A stretch of DNA of 64,000 nucleotides. Source: Magnolia sinica (lineage: Eukaryota; Streptophyta; Magnoliopsida; Magnoliales; Magnoliaceae). Location: assembly GCF_029962835.1 (NCBI RefSeq), contig NC_080577.1, positions 31,850,501 through 31,914,500 of the forward strand. The letters run 5' to 3'. The position numbers and the translations under genes are program-made. Shown here piece by piece: positions 31,801-44,500 of the stretch (position 1 is the stretch's first letter; each line of letters begins with the position of its first letter). The notes under the pieces were generated by a model. That model had not been told where the DNA came from. It saw only the letters and a program-made list of their open reading frames with translations, and ran no database searches.

Positions 31801-34800
31801 GCACAATGCTGCATGGTGGGTTTTTCCAACATGTGTTGTTGATATGACAGAAAAGCTTTCCTGGCCTATGATGTGTAAACAGCCCATTGCAGCATGATCA
31901 AATTTGAGTAGAAATCTAAATCAGCAACGTTACGGTGTACCTTATTGTGTTGTAAGGAGTATCATTGGTCCAATATGATTTTATGGCCCACCCAAATGAT
32001 GTTACACCATGGGCAAGCCACATGTACCTCTGTATAGCAATATACTTAAGAAGCTCGGATCAATTATGAGGTGCCCAGGCTACAGGACCAAACTTCTCTA
32101 GTTGTTCTCACATTGATGTGAGTTGGACATGCTTTCCAGCCTGTTATCCTTACCATCAACAAAGCTTATCCATTACTATATTCTGTCAGCTGGAAGGCTG
32201 ACTTGATAGCACAGTGCTTTCAGTCGAGTGCCATGTGCAAGAAAATTGTGGGGCCTTGACGTTGAGCCAAGGAAGACTATTTAGGGCCTGATTTCAGTGA
32301 GATCTTAACAGTGGAAGGTTGACAGCGTGGGATCTTTTTCAGTGAGATCTTTTTACCCTCTTATTTGTGGAGGTGTGTGTTCCAATAAGAGAATCCAGGG
32401 TGACTAAGTTTGTGTGGCAGTATGACATCCCTCCCAGTTCACAGCGTTCGGTTGGTTAGTGGGTTGGAAGAAAGTCCTTACCATTGACAGTTTTCAGAAA
32501 AGGACTACGATGATCGTAAATATTTGTATTTTGTGTATGAATGACAAGGAGACAGTGGATCATCTTTTTGTGCACTGCCCATTTGTTGGGAGGATTAGGG
32601 CAGATCTCTTGGGCCATTTCCAAGCTTCGTGGTCATCACCGAATATGGTTAACTCTTCCTTATATTTGTGGCATGGATTGAAGCTTGGGAAAGAGAAGTT
32701 TGTGCCATGGAGAATTGCACTGATTGCTATGTGGTGGGTTGTGTGGGAGGAAAGAAACGCCAAGTCCTTCAACAATGTTAGGAAGTTGGTGGAAGCCACG
32801 TCCAACAGAATGAGATCACTGATCATCAAATGGGACTGATGTGTCCCCAAACTGAGGGATTGTAATTTTGCTTTTCTTGGGTAGCTTTAGGGTCGCTGTC
32901 TTGGTGCCCTCTTTCTTTTGTAGCTTTGTTTGGCTTCTTTTTTTAATAAAGTTTTCGTTCTCTCTAAAAAAGAAAAAGTAAAAAAGAGGACCATTTAGGG
33001 CGGTTTGAATGTACCAAAAATGTGGATGGCAGGATATGTACATCCACACTGCTCTTGGGGGAAGCGGGACTGTCCCGTTCTACAAAATGCAAGCATACCT
33101 GGCTGCAGAAAGGGGCCCAATATGAGGATGTAACAAAACGGATTTTTACATCTCATCCTTGTTTCCGGCAGTGGAGGGGCTGTCCGATCACAAAAAGAGA
33201 ACCGATCATCTACTTCCTGTTGCAGGCTAACCTTTCCTACAACCCATTTTTACAAGCACTTTCACCCTTGGCAATATCCAACATTTTTGAAGGGCGAGAG
33301 TGGAAGCAAAAAAGAAGGCATGAAAAACTGAGTTGTACCTTCTAACCACTTGTAGGTGATTAGATCTCACTTTTACTTCGTTTAATGGGGGGAAAAGGTA
33401 GCCTTGGGAACCGATTTCCATTTCCCAGCTTTACCTCAAAAGCTGTGGACATTCGTTTCACCCAAGGGAGGCAATAAATAATTTCCCGGTGCAGAGAGAC
33501 GACCTGACCATTAGAGGTCACTGTATATGGAATCCATGTAAAACTGGGACGCAAAACAAACATTGGGAGGAAAATAGAAATCTGCACTTTTCCACTTCCT
33601 GAGGATTCCAGGTTACCTTTCCAATCCATGCTTTACTTCCTCCATCCAAACACAACCTAGATGCATAGGGTCTATCTGTTCAGACCAGCTGATAGGCAAC
33701 ACTCAGAAACATTTGCATCTGGCAGTGTCTTGTGGGTTGTACCACAAAACAGCTGACAAGTAAAACATGTTCCAACTTCAATGTTATTTCCTTTTTCAAG
33801 ATGACTACATTTAACACTCAAATGCATGTATTCAGATGCGCTTAAAAAAATTACAAAATAATAATAATAATAATAAATAAATAAATTAGTGGCTTCCCTG
33901 GTAGTCACATGCCAGCTGGTCCCCAGTGGAGGTAAACTAGGAGGGTTGATGTCAGGAGAGCAGCCAGTCATTAAACTTTGCCAAATAGCTCAGACAACAG
34001 TTTGATGATGACCGGGTCAGAATTTATTTCTTTCCTTTTTTTACTTTTTTACTTTTTTCCTTTTCTTTTTCTTTGAGAAAGAGAGGGTGAACAACCAAAT
34101 AGGCAGATCATCAGATTAGAGAGAGAGAGCGAGCATCCAATAGAATTAAGCAGGGAGTGCCAATTCTGTTAAATAAATGAAGTCTAGGATACGTACTGCT
34201 GGTGAAGTAACCGATGACAAAGAGAACAGTCTATCTTCAGGCTGAAACTTCCTGGAACGCTTTAAGCTGAAAACAAAATTTAAAACCTTGTGTTGGAAAT
34301 GAAAACAAATTTTAAAACCTTGTGTTGGAACTAAGTTATGATTGGATTGTTTCAGCACTAGGAAAATAAACAAGATTTAGTCTAAAAGAGGCAGTGTTTG
34401 GAAGCATGTAGATGAAAAATGGAAGATTTTTGGTAATAGCATATGTAGTAGAGCTACGTAACTATGCAAACCTAGCAGAGTTTTTCTGAAGACGGTGACA
34501 GAAGCATCATTAAATATGGGAAAATCTTACCATTTACAAACTCATTCGGCTAATGTTGGAAAAGGGTTAAATGACTAAGTTTAGGAAAGATTCAAAGTCT
34601 GGAGTCTGCTAATCTATTTAAGTGGAAAATTGCCAAGAAAAAGGGAGTGTAGACCAATCTTACTCAAGCAAATGGGCCTCCAGTTTCTCCAATTATTTCC
34701 CTGCAGAGTAGGCGAAAGTCATCCTAGTTACCGTTGTACAATGCAAGTTAAATTTGGGTATGGGTTTAAAGAGCATCTCTTCCCTTAACATGTAGAGAAA

Positions 34801-37800
34801 CCATAGGGAATGATAAAAGACCATGGAGTTTTATTCTAACTTTCATAGGTATGTGGCACACTCTAACTAGGTTTCTTCCCATGTATTATAATTAGGGTGA
34901 ACATTAGACTAAAACAGTACAAATACATGAGTCAGCCAACTTTCCTATTGACGTGAGGAATATGAAGCCCATTGCTAGAAGTTATTTTTAATGCTTGCCA
35001 AAATCTATTTCCATCAAAAGAAAATTATAAGGATAGAAATGGATGTGAAATCTGGAGGGTCCACCTTTATTTCGATCAGGGAATTATGGGGTACCGTATT
35101 TGTTCTTGAAATGCTTTAGGCTCTTCATAGAACCCCAACTGACCCATCCACAATAACCAGTTGAAATCATGCATAGCACGAAGAACATGCTGCGCTGGAG
35201 AGGGATGGAGCTTCACTTTCCAAAAATCAAGCTTTCTACTCATTATTGGTAGTCTCTGTCATATAAGCTAGCGTTAGTGCTTATCCTTTCATAGTCTACA
35301 TATTTATGAACTTTGTTATCTATATACCAAGTCTCCGAATGGCATGCCTCAACACCTGTTTATATAGGAGCTAATGCCGGCCATTATGTATCACTGGTCC
35401 AAGATCCCTCTCAAGGTTGTTAGACAAATATCAGATGGTAGCAGCAGTGATAACAACCAGATATACACTTGCTATGTACTATTTCATATATATTTTTTAC
35501 TTGGATTTTGGGTATCTGGTCTGAGTTTTTCAGTATCATGATGGATTATAGAACTTATCTGTGGGCATATGCGCATGGAGAATCAAAAATTAATTTCAAG
35601 CACCATTACATAATCTTTTTGTAGGCCTACAATAAGAAAACATTATGTCTTCAACCAGAGATTTGCCAAAGCACAATTGCCAATAATGCTACGAAATTCA
35701 CTACTGCAATGGGTGCATGGTGTGGCTATCTGCCCTCAGAAGCCAGCACCCTAGGGTAGGATTCATTCTGAACCTGAATTTTATTGGATATTTTTCTTTT
35801 GAAAAGCCCAATTTTCTTTAATATATCTAGCATATGAAAGATAATGTTGACGTGGTTAATGAATATAAAAAGAAAATGTGCCAATAAATATACAAGATTG
35901 ATGAATTGAACATTCAGCGTGTTTATTAATAAAAAAGTGATAAATTTTAACTCTAATAAAACACCAATGATCGAACTCTTCTACTTTCTTTAAGAAAAAA
36001 GGTCAAGTCTCAAATCAGGTAGACTAGATCGCGTGTAAAATTCATATGTAATCATTGATAGAAGTTAAACAAGGACAATCCAGTGTGGAACGGGTATTGA
36101 ACCAGGAATTTATCGGGAGATTCACACACAAGCCCCAATCAAGAGAGAGAAATACCTCACCTTTCAAAAAAAGTTAGGGGCTGTTTGGGGTGAGGGATTT
36201 GGTACAGCGATTTGGGAAATCTACAGATTTCAAAATTTCCATGTTTGTTTTTTGTTGAGGATTTGCCAAATCCATAGCTTTCCCAAATCCACACCCCAAA
36301 AATCCATGGATTTGGGGCAAAACCAAATCCTCAAAACGAAAAAACTAAAGACTAATCAAATCCTTAAAATGAGAGACATTTTAAAGCACACAAGTAATTC
36401 CTTTGAAATAAATGCTCTACCAAGCAATAAATGCTTCCCAAATCCATGGATTTCAGTTGGACTCCAAACAATGGACTTTAGAATTTGCCAAATCCAATGC
36501 AAATCAATGAACTTGATTTTAAAAATTCCCATTCTCATTTCCTTGATCCCAAACAAGGCCTTAGTGTTTTGATAAATCGTGACTATTCTTCCAAGTCAAC
36601 TAGAATTGGACGAATAGTCACAATTTATCAAAACCTTTTTTTTTTTTTTGAAAGATGAAATATCTAACTACATTGCAAATTAGAATTAATAATATCAAGG
36701 TTCAAATGTGTCTGCCTTCAAATATTTGAGAAAAAAAGAAAGAAAGAAAGAAACATATTGGACCGAATTCCCTTTACAAAGACCTAGCATAAACATAACT
36801 TTGATGTGGATTAGGATGCAAAAGACCTTCAAGAAATATTCTGAGCAACTTACTTGGTGGTGCTCTTGGATGATGATAGAAATCCTTCGAAACCTTTCAG
36901 AACATTCCCACATTGACTTGAATCGTGTAAGTAACTTGTCTCTAACTCATAAACCTTGGACATGATAATAGAGATTAAGGACTTCCACAAGTAGAATAAA
37001 AATGTCTTAATATGTTGGTAAAAAGCCTGCTTACAATTAATCAATAAAAATTCAACCAAGCTAGAACCAAAAAAACAAGAAAAGACAAGCATAGTTTACT
37101 TTTAGATTTTTTTATTATTTTTTTTTTTTTGAAAGGTAACAAAACTTTATTAGAAACCACACAAGGGCAGAAAAGAATACAACAAAAACACCAAACAAGA
37201 AAAAGAAATTAAAGGCCCAACAGGGCTGCTATCACAAAAGGATCCAAGCCCTTTAAACCCGAAACCCAATCCTTAACCCACGACATAGCATTTCGGAAGG
37301 ATCGATCTACCGTATGCGTATCCGACTTGTTCTCAAAACACCTACTGAAACAATGTAACTTGGACATAGGCATGTTTTTTAGTGTCAAATATATACATGG
37401 CATAAAACACAACGACTTTGAGTACCTAATAATCTGAAATAGCAATAGTGATACGTATTCAAACAATATAACAATAAATTAATAAATGACAATGCTTTAA
37501 AAATCATTAAATCTAGGATCATTGCCGGTCAGTGTTTGACAATGGTCTGAGTCAACGAGTAATGACACAACTAAGAGACCAATGAGTGGCATGCCATCTC
37601 TGAAACGGGTTTCTAAATCTGATTACCACCAACTAATAACAGCTTCATACTTCTTCACATCTCATGGATTAGAACACTCCTGTTTATACCTAATCATGAT
37701 TAAAAAAAAAAAAAAAAAGAATACATTTTCCAAGCAATTAGATTCAACATTAAAGAATGCTTGCTTCTTTGTAAACTCTGATCAACAAAAGCAAATGCCG

Positions 37801-40800
37801 AACAACCCATTGAAATTGCCTTTTACATTCATTTAGCCAAATTATGGCCAATTAAATTATCATATGATCCCTTGGGCCATGTTTGGTATGCAGTATATGG
37901 AAGTATTGAATTGTATTAATGCAATGACTACAGGTGGAGGTATCATCGGCTTTTACCATGGAAATAGGATTTGTCAATACGATGGTTGGAAACAAAAACT
38001 TAAACACCTGAAACATGTGTTTTCAGATAAACCTATGTTTGGAAACGAAAAATTAAAAAACTGTATACCGTGTTTAGGCATAAATCCATGTTTGGAAACC
38101 AAGCTCTGTGTAGCCCACCATGATGTATGTGTTTTATCCACGCCGTTTATCATTTTCACCAGGCCATTTTAGGGCATGAGCACAAAATGATGCATATCCA
38201 AAGCTCAAGTGGACCATGTCACAGAAAACATTGGGGATTGAACGCCTGCTGTTGAAAACTTAGGCATGGGATTGATTAAGAAAACCCCCATTGTCACTGC
38301 TCTTCGAAGAGAGGACCCTTCTTACTGAGAGACACGGTATAATCAATAGTGTCGTTGACCATAGTCCAGTCATGAACAGTCTACCGGTTCATTAAAGTTC
38401 ATTAGATTTGAGTAAAGGCTGAAGGTCCGGCTCTTTCTTGAATGTGGAATCATTTTAGATCATACCCAGCTGAAACGTATGTGCGCGCTAGCGCGCAATG
38501 GCTTTGAAGCAACCAGATGAAAAACATATATGGGGGCCACAAAAGAATTGCATGAAGCCTGCTTTGTGATTTCCCTTCATCCAAGTCAGTGTGACCTTAT
38601 GAACAGGTTAGATGGCAAATAAAATATCATCATGGACCCTAGAAAGTTTTTAATGGTGGGTGTTCAATCCCCTCCGTTTTCTGTGGTGTGGTCCACTTGA
38701 GCTTTGGATCTGCATCATTATTGGGCTCATGCCCTAACATGAGCTGGCAAAAAGGATGAACAGCGTGAATAAAACACATCATGGTGGGCCCCACAGAGTT
38801 TGGGATTCTTTTGATTTCTAAATCCCACACAATCCCTGTGCCTCCTCATCATCTCTTTGAAATTCCTCTTACAGTTGGCTAAAATGCATGGCACAAGAAT
38901 ACGAGATATATACAACTCAAACCCTCATCGCAACCAAACATTGGATGGTATTTAAATCCCACCAAATGCCATGCAATACCACTTAATTCCGCGTTCCAAA
39001 CAGACCCTAAATGATGTTGTGTGAATAAGGATGTGATCTATCTACCATTCCAAAGCATTAACAATTTTTACTATGTGCCAATGCTCCATAGCATGGTTTA
39101 AAATTGGTCTTGGCATCTTGTATTGTTCATATAACACCTCGAACATTTCAATACCCAAGTATTGAAAGTTCTTGAGTGTTACCATGAAATTCAACTCATT
39201 ATGTACATGTGCACGATACAAATCTAGCTATCCTGACCTTACATCCATTCTCTAACACGATTCTGATTGTTGGGAATAATCTTCATTCATAGATCAAGCC
39301 ATCTGACCGTTGGTTTTAAGACAAGACCACCCATCGTGTGATTTGACAAATGTACCTTCCCTTAAATGAAATTGGTAACCGTAATGATTTAGATGTAAGT
39401 CCTTTTGTAAGAATTATTTATAAAGATACATACAACCATGTACAATCATTTGATTTGACAAAACTCTTAGATCAGCAATAATTACAAAAATGTCATTAAC
39501 CTAGACCCCTGAATTCTAGATCACGTGGTTCCCACGATCCGTTTCATGTAAAAATTTATATCAGGCCTAATTATCATAAATTAACCATACACGTCGAATT
39601 TCAACCCTTAGATCATAGTAAACTAGCCACTTGACCTTTACATCCGCTCGTACACTTATCAGATCAAGATTCTGATCCGTTCATCTTGTTCACCCCATAT
39701 GAATATGCTTAACCCACCATTAGAATTACAATCTAAAGAACTTACACGTACGAAAAAGTCACTCGAATCTAATGATATACATGTCCCACCCCTAATCACT
39801 CCAGAAACCCACTTTATGACCACCCATCTACGAAACTGACCGTACATTCACTTACATACATGGTCAGAATGTTAACAATCAAGTTCTCTTATTTTTAGCA
39901 AGTCATTTAACCGTCCGTCATGTTTAGATCCGCCAAACAGGCCATACGAATATCATAGTAAACCAATCACCATGAAGATCCTAGGGTTTAGGTCCAAATT
40001 ACCTGGTAATTTGTCAATCAGAGGAGTACAAATGTTATTTTTAATTATGGAATGTGTTAACCACTAAAGGAGCTTCTTGGACATCCTTGGGAGATCGGGA
40101 CCCAAACTGGACTAATGGAAAGAGAGTGAAAAGTAAAGATCACCTGTCAAATCTCATCAGATTTGGACAATGGAGTCTTGAATTACGAATGGCAGAAGTT
40201 TGGACAAAATAGAGGGGTAAAATTGTAAATAAAATGATACATATGCATGGCACCGTTGGACGAGAATTGTAGGTGAAGTTTCAACGGTGAATGTTCTCGA
40301 TACACGATTGGACCCTGTGGCCCACCTGATTAACGGAATTATTTTATTTCTGACCTCGTATCCTAAAATGGTGTAACAAACTAGATAAACAGAGCGGATC
40401 CCCGAAAGGAACATTTATGTGGGCCCCACCTAATGCCACAGTAAATCACGTAACAAAGTTATGTGGTTCCAGGGACATTTAACCATTGGGAAGCACCCAC
40501 TTGTCACGTGTGGTGGCCCACCAAAGACTTGGATTTTCTCAATCTTTTGGCCCAGGGCCCAACACAAACCCTCGTGCTAGTGGAGGGAGCGGATTTTCCT
40601 AAAAATCACCATGGTGGACCCACTAAATCATACAAACTGAACCTGTCAACACGGTCAAAACTGTGTTGACCCGTGAACCTCCAAAAAGGGAGAGTCACTC
40701 CCTGTTTCTCTCTTCCACCCGCAACGGACGGACAACGCCCGTTTTGGGAGCTACTGTGGCCCACCATCACCATCCGACGGGATGATCCAAACCATCCATC

Positions 40801-41523
40801 CAGTAGAGAAGCTACCACCGACCAATCCCTACCCATTTCCAACCACTGGATCGCACACGGGTGCACACCTGCTCGCATGGAAATCGACTGCGCGGGGCTG
40901 ATTCTCCTCCCAAAACGGAAAGAATTTCAATTCTTTCTCTTCTTGCAGTCACATAGACAACTACTACTCTTTATCTCCACTGACTCCAGCAGAGAAACCG
41001 GAGTCGAAAACCTTCAGCACTCGTTTGCATTCTGCCCCGCACACGACGCCAAAACCGAAACTAACTCAAATACCTCCATAGCAAACCCAGGGAAAAGCCT
41101 CTGGTTCTGATCTGGATCGTCCAAAGTCGAGAATAGGGACTTCCGACCGCGCCCACATGGGCAGAAAAGAAAGGAAGATCCCGATGAGATGATATCCACC
41201 GGTTCCAAATGAAGTTACCGTAAAACGCGGTAGCTGCATTTAAACAGGGCCACCATTGATCGGCTAATTTAAAGTCCTTGCACCTAAGAACGTAGCCACC
41301 ACCTTCCTCTTGTGGGCCCCATCCAATGAACGCGTCAGATTAGTCAGAAGAGATCGGCGGAGAGAAGAAGGGACATTCCAAAATTGGATGCCCATACGTT
41401 ACGCAGTCCGATCGCACTAAACTATATTCTGCCTACACAGAAAGTTCTAGAAATCCAGAATTTTATAAATACATGTCTCCCACGCTGGGAGACACACCAA
41501 CAAGGAAGGAGAAAGAAAGAGAA

Positions 41524-41561
<38 letters not shown>

Positions 41562-44500
41562 GCGGTAGAGAAAGATGATTAAAGAGAGGAGGAAGAACTC
41601 TGGGATCTGTCGGTTAATCTGGTTCGGGTCCAACTAGCTGCTCCTATCTGAATTCCCTTCTTTTCTTTTCTTTCCTTCTCATTGATAGGTTTCCAACCAC
41701 AAAAACAAGCCGACTCCATCATAGGACGAGACCAAAACTTATATGTTGGAACTTATCGATACCTAAACTATTTATAATATAATTTGAACTAGGTGAATTA
41801 AAGTAGAAGGTGATACAACGACATAAGGTGAGGGTTTTATATTTTAAGCTTACATTAATTTAAGTTGTTATATTTATCATGTCTTTTACATGATTTCCTG
41901 TTATTTCATATTGCCTTTCACATGCCTTCATGTTATTTTATCTTGCCTTTCACATGCCTTCATATTACTCTAAATCTTCCCTGCAATTACATGTTTTATC
42001 ATCAATTATTTGCCTTTGGCTTACAATATAATGTTGATTACAAGTGATCTTTCTGAATTTATGTGGGGCCATGGATACAAGAAATGCCCTTGCCTTATCA
42101 AATTTATTGAGTTGGCCCTGCCAATCTCCATATTATTGAATCGGCCATTGCTGCTCTTCTATTTGTTGAGTTAGCCAGTGCTACTCTTCTTTTATTAAGT
42201 TGACCATTGTCACTCACCGATTTGTTATGTTGGCCATTGTCACTGTTTGAGTTGACCATTGTCACTCTTTTCCTTATTATATTGGCCTTGTACTATTTAT
42301 CTTTAAGGCTTCGGCATGTGTCTTGATATTCCAAAACCTCCATGATTCAGTTTATATTCTCTATAAGTGCAAGTGATGTGGTCAGATGTATCACAACTAG
42401 TGATTCAAATAATCTATCATGGATGTAATGCGCTCTGGGTAGAGACCCTCTTGGTCGTCACGTAAATCCATAGGTTTTGGGTAGTAGTGCACAAATCGAT
42501 GTGTGTAATTCGCAAATGCAGTATCACATCACTTCCGGGATTGGATGTCGCAATACGTACTAACATACTAGTTTCAGACAATACTTCAAACCTCGCACCA
42601 TAATTCTCTGCTGAACATTTTTCTTTCATTTTTCCACCCCTTTATCAGTCTATTTCAATCACTCCGGATTGAAGATGTGGAATCTAAAAAAGAAGAACAT
42701 ATAGCACCTGTGGTGTAGAATATCTGCTATCAAAATAGCCTCAGTGGTACATGTCAACACAATTATTGAATTAGTAGTATTTAGGAGTTAATAAATTCAT
42801 TACTTCCCAATATTATTACCCCCAAAACTTCAAAGTCTTCTAAAGAGTGTTGATTTTATTTTTTATTTTTATTTTCTAAGCAAGCTAGGCTCGAACCGAA
42901 GACCTTAACGTTTATAGGAATTTGTAATTCATGAGTTCCCAGTGAATCCAGCACTACATTTGTTCCACGATCAGTTTATTCAATTCATTGCATCAGCTCT
43001 CTAAGTTCACAGCTCAACTTCTGTACAATTATCAAGCCAATTCAGCTTACTCAACGGAGCTCTTAGTTTCAATATTATGTTCAAATCTTCTAAAGCTTGG
43101 ATTCTCGTCAAATCTAGCAGCAAATGCAGTTTGGGCAAATTTAGGGTTGAAGATTCATGAACTTTGACAAATTTGTGCAGATTGGAAATACAGAATCAGA
43201 GAAATTAAGGAATTCAGATCAATTCAGCGGTCACTTGTTCACAAATCCATTACATTCATGCCAATTGGTGAACTGATTCTCAACAAGGAATGAGTTTGGT
43301 CTGCTCATTTGGAAGCATGGACGGGAGTTCAACAGAATAGGCAACTATGGTTCGTTTGCCAAAAAAGTGCAAGGTTTAATCCTTTATATGCATAGCATCC
43401 AACCCAGCTCAAAAGCGTAACAAAACCAATTGAATGATCTCAGAGCAACTATTTCTCACTAATTTACCAATATATACTTAATGATATTTGCAATACTGTA
43501 TTATAAAGGCAGGACCATACTGGGTGGTTGGACTTGACTGGACAACACTTGAGTCCCCACCAAACTCGGTCGATTCACTAAAAACCTGCTTTACCAAGGA
43601 AATAGTTTGAACCATCCATGTCAACTTGCCCAACCATCCAATTCTAATGCAGGGGCATTTTCACACTGGGCTCGAGTGGGGTCGCTTGTGGGATGCAGGG
43701 GTACACTCGGGGTGGGTGCGGCCCACGGGGGAGGTCTCATGTTCGAGACTCCTCACCAGGGGTGATTAATGCGCATTTCACACCGGGCTCGAGTGGGGTA
43801 GCCCGTGGGATGCGGGGACACACTCGAGGTAGGCGGCCCATGTGATTTGGGGCCCACGAAGGGGGTTCGGCCGAGGTCCTATACCCATGAGATGTGGGGC
43901 CTGGGATATGAGATAAAAGGATTAATTCCTCATACTCTTACAGTTTGAGCTTTTAGAGCAAGTGGTTAATTGTCCTGCATCAAATTGGTATCAAAGCGGG
44001 AGGTCTCGTGCTTGAGACTCTTCACCGGAGGTGATTAATGCAAGGGCATTTTCACACTGGGCTCGAGTGGGGTCGCTTGTGGGATGCAAGGGCACACTCG
44101 GGGTGGGTGTGGCCCACCAGGGAGGTCTCATGTTCGAGACTCCTCACCAGGGGTGATTAATGCGCATTTCACACCGGGCTCAAGTGGGGTAGCCCATGGG
44201 ATGCGGGGACACACTCGGGGTAGGCGGCCCATGTGATTTGGGGCACACGAAGGGGGTTCGGCCGAGGTCCTAAACCCATGAGATGTGGGGCTTGGGATAT
44301 GAGATAAATGGATTAATTCGCCATACTCTAACAGTTCGAGCTTTTAGAGCAAGTGGTTAATTGTCCTGCATCAAATTCAGTCAGTTTTTCCAATCCAGCA
44401 TCTGAGTAAGGAGGTTAACCTTTATTTTATGTAATTTATTCATTTATGCCATGTTGATGTCGTGGGTTCGACTGGGTGGAACAGTTTGGACCATCCCGCC

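Larger units (their letters stand above)
43645..44373 (+). mobile_element. Complete TRIM retrotransposon (729 bp)
   Basis: Two 338-bp LTRs (43645-43982 and 44036-44373) flank an interior of only 53 bp. The LTR starts TAATGCAGG and ends CCTGCATCA, so the ends are near-perfect inverted repeats (TGATGCAGG with one change). The target duplication AATTC is perfect (43640-43644 and 44374-44378). The primer site TGGTATCAAAGC follows the first LTR after three bases, and CCGGAGGTGAT precedes the second. No coding capacity, so it depends on another element. It lies in Eaf6 intron 2, antisense to the gene. Confidence 0.92.

Noticed and set aside
40673..41110. 145-codon plus-strand frame in Eaf6 intron 2
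   Set aside because: No similarity that I know, no splice context and no codon pattern that distinguishes it from chance in a GC-richer block.
43735..43770. tRNA gene
   Set aside because: Only a T-arm-like stretch is present; no acceptor stem, D-arm or anticodon arm can be folded around it.
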